Shown here: in pieces, positions 55,286 to 64,000 of the stretch
Layout: the number at the start of each line of letters is the position of its first letter
Numbering within the stretch: position 1 is the first letter of the stretch
Source of the DNA: Romanomermis culicivorax
Lineage: Eukaryota; Nematoda; Enoplea; Mermithida; Mermithidae
DNA length: 64,000 nucleotides
Reading direction: 5' to 3'
NCBI GenBank assembly: GCA_963922205.1
Contig: CAWUHX010000158.1
Coordinates: 694,501-758,500, forward strand
Made by a program: the position numbers and the translations under genes
Notes under the pieces: generated by a model
Databases searched by the model: none
What the model was told of the DNA's origin: nothing
The model's input: only the letters and a program-made list of their open reading frames with translations

Positions 55286-56478
55286 CTCATGGGGGTATTC
55301 TCATGTGAGCGATTCCCAAATGAGCACTTCCCAAAGGAGCGAGTTCTCAAATGAGCGAATTCCCAATAGGGCAATTCCAAACGATCGATCGAGAATGTAA
55401 TAATATTTTCTTCAAATTTTCCTTCTTTAACTCATATTTTTCTATGTACACGTATTTCTTTTTTGTTTCGTTTTCTGTGTGTATTGCTCATATTTTCGTT
55501 TATGTATGTTTTCATCTTTTGTCTGTGCTTTCTTTAATTTTATTCCTTTTCGTCAACTAAGTTTTTCTTGATGCAATACGTCATTAGATAACCGTAGTCT
55601 CCCGTAAAATCCTTGAACATTTTGGCATGCCTGGGTCTTTCATCGTTGTAAGTGTGAAAATCTTCATAAAAATATAAACAAAAGAATGCTGGAAGAAACA
55701 AAACATCAAGAGAAAGAAAACCTCAATAAAAATGGAGACATTAAGAATAAGTGAAAATAGGTGGAAAAGCATCAGAAAAAGAAAAAAACATGAAGAAAGG
55801 GACAAGAAAGAAGAAGCAAGACAGAGAAAGCAGCAAGGAAGAAAGAAAAAATAATGTGAAGAACAAAAAAAAAGAATCGGGAAAATAGAAAACATAAAGA
55901 TACAGAAATAAATGCAAAACAACTAAGATGAAAAGTAGATAAGAATGAAGAAAAAATCACAAAAGATCAAATTAAATCGGAAATAGAGCGCGCCGTATTG
56001 TATGACAATTACATTGGAGACAATGCTTATTAAAAATGACAACTAAAAATGAGCAGAGAAGAAAAAAGTAGATGACAATAAAAAAAGAAAATGAAATAAA
56101 GCACAGTTAAAGATAAAAATGCAAAAACATACATAAACGAAAACATAATTTCAACACACAGAACGAAATAAAAAAGAAATATATGGAAAGAGAAATATAA
56201 GGTAAAGATGGAAAAATGTGAAGAAAATGTTATTGCATTCTCTATAGCTCGTTTCGAATCGCCCCATTGACAATTCGCTCACTTGGGAATTCGCTCAACT
56301 GGGAATCGTTCAACTGGGAATCGCTCACATGGGAATCGCTCAATTGAGAATTCGCTCATTTGGGAATTCGCTCAATCGGGAACCGCTCACATGGGAATCG
56401 CTCAATTGGCAATTCGCCTACTTGGGAATTCACTCAATGGAGAATCGCTCGCATGGGAATCGTTCACGTGGGAATAGA
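55286..56478. mobile_element. foldback element FB5, arms of 15-16 bp repeats
   Basis: The left arm begins with units like GAGCGAATTCCCAAAT, and the right arm (56245-56478) has at least twelve inverted units (GAATTCGCTCAACTGG, GAATCGCTCACATGG). The pairing continues inward beyond the units: TTTCGTTTATGTATGTTTT at about 55490 matches the inverse of AAAACATACATAAACGAAAA at about 56130. Arms are therefore about 250-390 bases. The interior is purine-rich on the plus strand. It has no transposase. Confidence 0.85.
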
Positions 56479-56517
56479 CAGTTGCCAAAAATTTGAAAAA
56501 TATAAATTACATCGTAA

Positions 56518-56705
56518 GCAGTGTGTTTTTTCATAAAACGCTTGTAAGGTGAAAAAAGACAAAAATGAGCACTACTAATGTCAAAATCGTTTACGCAAAG
56601 CTTTAACAGTAAGGTTTTTAAATTCTATGTGACGTGTGGTTTACCGGAAAATTGAGAAAATTTTGAAATAGTACTTGCTTCCCACTTTTATCATTACAGT
56701 ACGTA
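56518..56705. repeat. M2 MITE-like copy
   Basis: It shares the GCAGTGTGTTTTTTCATAAA start, a TGTCAAAATCGTTTACGCAA block and the TAGTACTTGCTTCCCACTTT end with the M2 family. The outer TATAGTC ends are eroded. Confidence 0.5.
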
Positions 56706-57219
56706 CTATATTTCACATTATTTATAATTTTCATTTTCAATGTGTAGTATTTTATAAGCACTCTGAATAATGCTTAGCTCTTTTCATGTTATAATTTGTG
56801 GGAAAAAAATTGGGAATGATGAAGAAATTTTTGTGCGTTTTTAGGGTAGAAAAATATTTGGGAGTTTCAATGGCACATTTTATTAGGTCCAAATTTCCAC
56901 ATTCAGAGACCATTGTTTACGGTGTAAGTTGCTTATAAAAATTCAACATGTTGACCTAATGATTCTCAAAGCCCAAAATTCTTCTTTCTCTTATCAAGCT
57001 GATAAAGAAGCAGCAAAATTTGAAATATTTTTGAAAATTTTGTTATTGTTATTCTACACTAAACACGTGTGGAAATCTGTGATGACCTAATTAAGACGCA
57101 CATTAAAATTCTTATCTCAAAAATCGCCCGGGTTAGTTATTATTAAAGAGAATTTTAGGCTCTTATTATTCCATTGTTTCAATTTTACAAAACTTCAGTA
57201 TCTATAAAAAACTCGAGAC

Positions 57220-57321
57220 ATGTATTTTTTATGCAAATTATTTTTGGCTTTTGCTTCCGTTGCTATTCTTCAAGCCAGAGTGAAACGAGATGAGCCGGAT
57301 ATTAGGATGCCTCATTTCAAT
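57220..57321 (+). CDS. 12-cysteine gene exon 1 (signal peptide)
   Basis: It encodes the signal peptide, the RVKR site and an acidic start of the mature protein. The donor is AAT|GTGAGT, phase 0. An acceptor-like ACTTCAG lies 24 bases upstream of the ATG and a TATAAAA nearby, so either SL trans-splicing or a close promoter is possible. Confidence 0.8.
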
Positions 57322-60300
57322 GTGAGTTTGTGATTTTTGGATTTCTTCTGCTTTAGGAAAAGGTTCGAAATTCTACAATCGACTTTTTCCATTATTTTAG
57401 TCGCCTAAGCAATCTTTCTACAATAAGTTATCTTGAATTGTTCATTTGCCAAATACATCGTTTTTGAAGGCTTTTCTGTAACTCAAAATGCTTAATCTTG
57501 AATTTTTGAACATGATTTGCAGCTTTCTCATGCTCCAGTGTGACAAAAATTGTCTAAAGCAGAATCGCATGTTTTGCACAACAAATTTCGCGTTTTTCTA
57601 CAGTATAAAGTTTTCCACCAAGTGTAAATTGCGTATCACATTGAACCTACGTTTTTCGTTTTCGCTGCATCTACCATTTTAATTTAAATGGACTATAATA
57701 CGCTTGTAAAAAATTCCATAATAAAGTTCAGCATCATTTTAAAATTGTATTCTACGGAATTTCGCTGAAAATCTCTCAAATAACTGACTGATCTAGCGAT
57801 ATTCTCAAATTGTAGGCACTCAAACATTTGATAATTTCAAAATGAGTGTTTCAAAAATCTCAAAGAAAGAATTCAATTTTTTGGGCATCTACACAATGTA
57901 GAGCTTCCTTATGTTTTGTTACAATAGAACTAAAGTTAGACTGATGCACCGGAATGATACTCATGCTTTAAAAAAATTTTCAGGAAACTATTACATAATT
58001 TGACCAATTTTATACTGGCGACAGGTCACTGTTTGCCTGAAGAGCACATATTATCTGCTATTATGCCAAAAAACGGTACCAGTGTGAGCCTAAACAAAAT
58101 GTACCTGAAGTTACTAATCTTGAAAATTTTCCAAAAGTTCAAAATAAACTGCTACAGTAAGAAAAACTAATCTTTTACGCGTAGATCGACCTTTTGGACC
58201 CCAGTTTTGCCAGCTACAATTTGCCGCAATGTACCAGCGACGTGAACGAATGCATGAAAAATTTGCATACCGAAGCCATCAAATGCGTAGTGAAATTGCG
58301 GGCCAATCCGGCGGCCGCCCAATGCATGGCCAACGACGAGCAAGTGAAATCGGGTCACGAACAGTTCCAAAAGAATAGCTTCAAATGGCACAAATCGGTC
58401 GAATTGTGCCTAAAAGGCCAAGAATGTTCGGGCGACCATTGTTTGCAAAGTCCGCCACCGGAACCGGTTCCGGCTCGTTTTGTCCGGGTAAGTAATTTTC
58501 GGTTTTTAGAACGCCAAGTCTTCGAGGAATCATGATAGAGTAGAAGTTTTTGGAGGACTTGTTTTTGATTTTTGAAGCCGAAAATGCATGGCTTTGAAAG
58601 AACGTGAAAATTGGTTTTATTGATTTTTCTGAACTATTGGTCTTAATTGGAATAAGAAATGTGCATCGGAATGGGATTTTAAATTTGAATTGTGATCAAA
58701 CCATGGTATCCAGCCCCAGATTGGCATACAGATTTTTCTATTTTCTACGCAGTCGTGTATTCTAAAATGAGCACTTTTGCACCGTGATCGTCTAATCCAT
58801 AGAACACAAGGTATTAAACCTGATGAAAATTCAATGCCTCTGTAGATTCAGATGAAAGTTCTATCCCTCTCAAAAGATCAATCAGGATAAAAATCCGGAA
58901 GCTGAATTTTTAGTAGAATACATTTAGCACACCAGAATACGGACCACAATCTGATCCAAATTGAATCGGTATTCTAAACTAGATTTAATGCATCCCTATG
59001 CATTCGTCCATTCTATAGTAAATATTTACGCACCATTGATCTTCTGATGCCTAAAACATAAAATACTAAACCTGAAAATCTAATGCCTTACGTATTTTAG
59101 ATTCTGATCACAGTTATATTTCTCTGCAGCGGTTTTCGATCCGAATTTCAAATCACGATTTCAAGCAGGCAGTTTTGATGAGGGCGTCAGAATCTGATCT
59201 AAAATTTGAATCAAAATACAACCTGGTATTGACCCCAAATTTTAATCCAGACATTTTTCCGTTCTTCATGCATTCACGTACTCTACAATGAACACCCTCG
59301 CACCAAGAATCTTCTGATCTATGGAACAGAAAGTACCAAACCTGAAAATCCAATGCCATACATATTCCAAGTCTTTTCAGCGATATTCGGACTCAATTCA
59401 AACCTGATTCCGAACTAAATGTTTTGATCAGGATAAGAATCCAGAAGCCAGGCTTTCAACATAATTCAGTTTTGGTTCTGCGCATCGGAATGACGATCGA
59501 AATATGATCTCCCAAATTGGAATCATGATTCAACCTGTTCATATCTACACTTGACACTCCCTGGACCAATGATCTTCCATAAAATAGAACACAAAGCAAT
59601 GAACCTAAAAACTCACTGCCTTACGAATTGTAAATTCACATTAAACTTAACACCCTTCTGCGAATTTCGATCAAAGTCTAAAATCATGATTTCAAACGTC
59701 AGTTTCGTTCAGGATAAAAATCCGAAATCCGAATTTTTAACAGAATTCAGCTTTGATTCTGCGCACTAGAATACGGATAAGAATCTAATCTCAACTTCAA
59801 ATCATGATCCAACCTGTTATTCGAATCCTGTTTTTCCCAGGCCCCATACATATCATTCTACAGTGGACACCAATAATCTTCTGATCCATAAAGCACAAAG
59901 TGCTAAACCGGAAATTTCAATGCCATCCATTATAAATTCAGATCAAGGTACTATTCTTCTCCAAGAATCTTTGATGCGAATCCAAACACTATTGCAAATT
60001 GTAAAATTCGATTGAAAGGAGAATCCGGAAGCCGGATTTTCAACACATTTCAGCTGAAATGCGAATCAGAATCTGATCTAAAATCTGAACCATAAGCTGG
60101 TATTTGATCTAAATCTGAATTTGTATTTCTTTGTTTGTGATATTCTTATCCTAAAAACGAAAAAATATCGAATCTAGAAATACCGTTCTAGATGTTCAGC
60201 TTCAAGTTCCATTCATCTCCAGAGACTTTTAATCTCAATTAAAACATGCAGATTTGGATCCGGATCCGATTTCTTCAAAATAACAGATTTGAGTTTTGAT

Positions 60301-61319
60301 GATTTTCATACCAGGTACCAGTCCACACTTTAGACATTTTCATCCCGAACACAAATTATGCGGGTCAAAGTTCAATTCAGTGTGAAAGGTTACAGATCCT
60401 GTGTAAATACTGAAATTCACACACGTTTACTGTAGCAATATCCCTTTTCCATGAAAGATGCATAAAATCCTACCGTATAGCAGTTGTAAATCACTACCTA
60501 CCGTAAGCTACAGAATACTTTCGGCAGTGTGAAGTATTTTGATCCACTTTTTCAATTTCCTACAGCAAGACGCAGCCGCCGCCGGCGACGTCGAACAATT
60601 CAGGCAGGAAATCAAACAGTGTTTCGAAGGTGTCGAATCTAGCAAAGCCGCTTGCAGAGAGAAAGCCGCTTCTTGTGAACCATTCTCTCAGTAAGTTTAG
60701 TCCTTTCTAACTTGGCCACAGAGACTTGAAGAATATAATGAGAAAAAGCTCATGGATTCCTATTATCGTTTTCGGAATCATGATCCTACTGAATAATGTC
60801 GAGAATTTTTCATAGTTTTAATTCACTCGCTAACTTTGTTGAATTTTCTCTTCATTTTTACAGTTTTACGGAAAGTTCAACAAAATTCGAAGCAGGCCTT
60901 GATAGGATATTGACTCCAAAACAAACTCCAAATAGCATTCAATGTATCCGTTTTTGGATAGTTGAACTCTAATATATGAGTTCACTTGAGAGAAAATAAA
61001 ATTAAGCTGGCAAAAAACAAGCTCTCTCGACATTTTATCCAATTCATTTTGATTGACCAAGCATTCCTACTGTAAGAGAGCAGTAATTAGATTTGATTCA
61101 TGAAATTTCGAGACAGGAAACTACATTAGGCGCCAAATCAAAAATTTTTGACTCGTCTCGTTTCTCAGCTGTTACGGCGAAGGTCCCGTGCCGACTGAAC
61201 CGCGTTTGGCCACCTGGTACCACACGATCAAACATGTCAGACGCGAAACGTCGACCGTCGGTCGCAGCACCATGCGTCGGATGTTCGAATGCATGGGTGC
61301 CCCTGCTGCCGCTTCTTGA
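57220..61319 (+). CDS. secreted 12-cysteine protein (four exons)
   Basis: Exons 57220-57321, 58185-58487, 60566-60690 and 61169-61319 (681 bases with stop) encode 226 residues. The N-terminus MYFLCKLFLAFASVAILQA is a clear signal peptide, followed at once by Arg-Val-Lys-Arg, a furin-type processing site. The mature part has 12 Cys: seven in exon 2, three in exon 3 and two in exon 4, spaced irregularly among helix-prone Glu/Lys/Gln-rich text. A Pro-rich linker (SPPPEPVPARF) separates two halves of similar Cys density, so a duplicated domain is possible. All joins keep frame (phases 0, 0, 2). It is probably an extracellular, disulfide-stabilised protein. I do not recognise the family; a distant relation to the nematode DUF19-type Cys-rich domains is conceivable but not shown. 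Confidence 0.82.
57322..58184. repeat. 12-cysteine gene intron 1 with half an M1 copy
   Basis: Bases 57590-57695 carry the right half of M1: TTTTTCTACAGTATAAAGTT, GCATCTACCATTTTAATT and ATGGACTATAATACG. The left half is unrecognisable. The intron ends CTTTTACGCGTAG. Confidence 0.5.
58185..58487 (+). CDS. 12-cysteine gene exon 2
   Basis: It encodes the first domain with seven cysteines and the Pro-rich linker. GC is much higher than in the flanks. The donor is CGG|GTAAGT, phase 0. The exon starts behind TTTTACGCGTAG; an alternative acceptor CCCCAG 19 bases on would break the frame with exon 1. Confidence 0.85.
58640..60350 (+). repeat. 270-bp degenerate satellite in an intron
   Basis: About six diverged units of 250-300 bases fill intron 2. 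Recurrent landmarks are AATGCCTTACGTATTTTAGA-like text (near 58827, 59079, 59349, 59617, 59920 and 60180), ACCATTGATCTTCTGAT-like text, AAxxCACAAAGTACTAAACC and ATAAxAATCCGGAAGC(C/T)GxA. The units are strongly diverged, so the array is old. Short frames within it are not genes. Confidence 0.8.
60566..60690 (+). CDS. 12-cysteine gene exon 3
   Basis: It encodes an Ala-rich start (QDAAAAGDVEQFRQEIKQCF) and three cysteines in a Glu/Lys-rich helix-prone stretch. The acceptor is TTTCCTACAG and the donor CA|GTAAGT leaves phase 2. No ATG-led frame covers it. Confidence 0.82.
60691..61168. other. 12-cysteine gene intron 3
   Basis: An AT-rich intron of 478 bases with no repeat that I can support. It ends in TCGTTTCTCAG. 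Confidence 0.4.
61169..61319 (+). CDS. 12-cysteine gene exon 4
   Basis: It encodes the last two cysteines in a basic segment (TIKHVRRETSTVGRSTMRRM) and ends in Ala-Ala-Ala-Ser with stop TGA 61317-61319. The split codon with exon 3 gives His before Cys. The start-codon frame at 61093 on the same strand is out of frame with this exon and is a shadow. Confidence 0.8.
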
Positions 61320-64000
61320 ATCGGTTCTGGGCGTTTTTAAAGATCGTTTTTTTCTAGTGATGGGATACTGTAGTTGTAGTTGTTTTCTTTTTTCTCTTCA
61401 CATATTATGTTGGTAAAAAAAGTTGAACTGCCTCGTATGTAATGATGATCCATATATTTCACAGGAATAGTTGAAATTTGCAATATACAGTGCATGACTT
61501 TTTCCGAGTCTCGATTCTCCATTCTTTTTTAAATGACTGATGCAGCGATATCATGAAAGTAAGTTCAATACGGAAAAATCTAGCAAGCTTATTACTGTAA
61601 TCAACGAAAGAATTTTCTTGTCAGTGAGCGGCAAATAAAAACAGCTGAAAATTTCTTGCAATAACTTGGTTGAGTGGTCAAAATTATTTTCACAGTTTTT
61701 TCGAAATCGACAGTCGATAGGTAACCATTATATTTTTTAATGATTCTGACACTTCCCATTCTCATGGGCGAATTTCGCGTTTTTCTACAGCAAAGAGTTT
61801 TCCATCAAGTGAAGATTGCATATCAAATCGAAGTTACTTTTTCAAATATCCCTGCTTATATCATTTAAAATTAAATTGTTATGTTTAGAACTCTGCTTAG
61901 GTCCGAAGACGTCGGCAATATAACTAGAAAGGTCTATTGGGTTGTATCCAAGCAATTACCGTAGGTCACTCATCAGCTAAACGCAGTGCAACAGTTGTCT
62001 GGTAGAACTAAACACAACCTTCAGTCACTAATCAGTAGCTGGAATACCTAACTCTTGCAATTGAAAAACAATCTTCCAAAAGGCCAACACAAAACACAAA
62101 GCACCGACTACAATAATGGGTCCTGCCTTGTTCTGCGGTCCTGGTAGGCGCCCTCCTCTGCGAAATGCGCCAGAATACAATAATAATAAGTAATAAGATT
62201 AAACAATAATATTATGTAAATTAGGGATGGCTGTCGGCGTTCTATGGTGAAGAAGGAAACCGTAATCAGGACTTTTACCTTTCACAGTGTGACCTACTAC
62301 TGGATCCCAACTTCATAAAAGATTATGACCAAACCCCGAAGGATGTACGGGCCATAATCATCATGACCCATAGAGGCCAATGATCATTTCTGATTAATGA
62401 CTAACTTTTTCATTTCTTTTCATATGTCAGATGAAATTATAATTTTTTCAAGATTCAGAGTATGAGCGTGAGTTCCGAATTATCAATTTGCATAACTGCA
62501 TTGTCGAAATTTTAGGCGCATAGAAATCACATTTGATCAACTTTATTTATTTGTGAAATGGTGATTTTTGATCTTCGCACTAGCAAAACCTTTCCTGTTG
62601 TAGCTTATGTCGCGCTTTCGTTATTTGCATGTTAATCTTTTGGTGGAAAAATGGACTACAACAGATTATGAAAACTTTCACCCGGTAGGCTTTTTTTATA
62701 ACGTCTGTGCGAGAGAAGATTTTCTGACGGTGGCTATAGTGGGACAGGATCAAAAATTGGCTTTCAAATTCATTGAAAAATTCATTCATAGCCATTGCCA
62801 TTCCCTTTTTCATCACTAGTCTATAGTAGCAATCCGCTCCACATTTGAGTGTAAAACAAACAGTAATGCTATTTTGCAAGTGTAAAAAAATATAGAAAAC
62901 AAAATCTACAGTAAAACAGCGTCGCTTTGATTCACAAGTGCATGAAGTTAGATAGTCGAGGTCAAATCTCATACATGAAACCATTGCGTCCCAAAATATC
63001 GTTTTTTTTCTGGAGATCGCATAGATCCAACAGATGGGGAAGAGGTCACACACTCACTTGCGCTGGCCTGAACCTGCCTTGGTCCGCCCAACTGATGGTG
63101 TTACGCCTGTGTTACAACGTTACACACCAGGATGCCCTACATCTACTGCTCGTCTTTGATACCTTTGTTGAGAAAAACGTGATGATATAAGACGGCCCGC
63201 ATGCATCAATTTAGGAATTCGGGAGTTAGGAGTGTATGTGTTTAGTTATTCAAGAGTCTTCACTTGCACCAAGCACTCCTTGTCTGAATAGTTCGTTTTT
63301 AGGACAAATAACGATTTCTATTTTTCTGTCATTTTACGTCTCGATATGGAAATTACATTTCCAAAAATACTACAGATTTTTGACAATCAAATGTCAATGA
63401 AACAATAAGTTAGGTAGATTAACTTCAGAAAAATGATAAATGACTATGATTGCAATATCTCTTTTTTAAATAAGCGTGTTAGTGCTACATGTTCATCTCG
63501 ACTCTAACAGTATCAGTCATCATAGGTTCACGATGATATACAAATCATCGAATTGAACCTATTTCTGGGACTTCTGGGATGATGTTGGTCTTATGTCTTA
63601 TGCTTTTGGTCAAATTAAATTTTGAATAAATACGAAAATCAATAATTGACTTTTTAAAAGCTGCACACCAGACTCTTTGTGCAATCCACTTCTCCCTGGG
63701 ATTAGGAAAACGACTCTTTGAGTCTCTGATCCCGAACTCATGGACTCCTAAAATTCGAAAAATTACATAACGGGAACATGTTTCAAACACCAAAACCGGT
63801 ATTTTCTACACACAACAATCCAATATCGACAATGGCACCAATGTCATGTAAATCTCGCGATGATCATTTTTTCGTCATAACGTCAAAAAACTAGTAAAAA
63901 TATACACATATTTCTAGTTTTTTTCTCTAAATAAGGTCGTTTCCGTCGTTATGTACATTTTGTACTATAGTTTTTAGAACGTTAATAATATTCACCGTAA
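61320..64000. other. spacer at the right edge
   Basis: It contains an M1 copy (61525-61886). Bases 62228-62384 are open for about 50 codons with even composition (from Gly-Trp-Leu-Ser-Ala-Phe to Thr-His-Arg-Gly-Gln, then TGA). Bases 62607-62819 hold an ATG-initiated 70-codon plus-strand frame that overlaps a 157-codon minus-strand frame (62580-63053). None of these has splice support or a recognised motif. The last 900 bases show nothing. Confidence 0.4.
61525..61886. repeat. M1 dispersed repeat copy
   Basis: The left half has GACTGATGCAGCGATATCAT and AAAGTAAGTTCAATACGGAA. The right half has TTTTTCTACAGCAAAGAGTT and TATCATTTAAAATTAAATTG. It closely parallels the copy at 8635-8965, including the middle part. 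Confidence 0.6.

Noticed and set aside
62580..63053. 157-codon minus-strand frame
   Set aside because: It overlaps a 70-codon plus-strand frame, its composition is that of spacer DNA, and no motif or splice context was found. It is left as open in the spacer entry.
1..64000. CRISPR array, riboswitches, bacterial operons or prophage
   Set aside because: Spliced genes with T-rich acceptors show that this is eukaryotic nuclear DNA. The tandem arrays have no spacer structure of the CRISPR type.

Overview
The window reads as AT-rich nuclear DNA of a nematode. The evidence is four spliced genes with T-rich 3' splice sites (TTTTTTTCAG, TTTTTAG, TTTCTCTAG), an ATG two bases behind a strong acceptor (an SL trans-splicing arrangement), nematode-type protein families (an SLC22 transporter, a serpin without signal peptide, Cys-rich modular proteins), the ubiquitous TACTGTAG/CTACAGTA word in spacers, and a degenerate TTAGGC (nematode telomere-type) tract. 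Exons stand out from the background by higher GC and by GTC/GCC/TCG/GGC codons. Introns run from 64 bases to about 4.6 kb. I do not name a species.

Layout. 1-12.5 kb: no confident gene; a 96-bp tandem array (2965-3420), a mariner-like non-autonomous element (4513-5213), a 9-bp AT satellite (about 10805-11665) and a possible leader exon (7747-7783). 12.58-21.57 kb (+): a three-exon gene for a 251-residue protein of seven tandem four-cysteine modules, with large repeat-filled introns. 23.25-38.30 kb (-): a complete ten-exon SLC22-type transporter gene (540 residues), one of whose introns appears to be GC-AG. 38.8-40.8 kb: three mobile elements nested in one another. 41.6-42.9 kb: a foldback element. 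44.33-48.71 kb (-): a complete four-exon serpin (406 residues) with a readable reactive loop. 48.9-50.8 kb: a cluster of GC-palindromic TIR elements. 54.6-55.1 kb: an unassigned ORF. 55.3-56.5 kb: another foldback. 57.22-61.32 kb (+): a four-exon gene for a secreted 12-cysteine protein (226 residues) with a 270-bp satellite in an intron. 61.3-64 kb: spacer with one MITE and weak open frames.

The four genes show no operon-like arrangement and no shared pathway: one membrane transporter, one protease inhibitor and two Cys-rich proteins, of which only the last has a clear signal peptide. Exon joins were worked out by hand: reading frame is continuous through every join and totals are multiples of three (756, 1623, 1221 and 681 bases including stops).

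The most unusual content is the repeat landscape. Four unrelated-looking foldback families all build their inverted arms from tandem 15-17 bp units. A second group of TIR elements shares a CTATACTTCGCC-like end and a TAA/TTA target duplication but carries different GC palindromes. Several insertions can be paired with empty-site copies inside the same window, which gives direct evidence of mobility and relative age.
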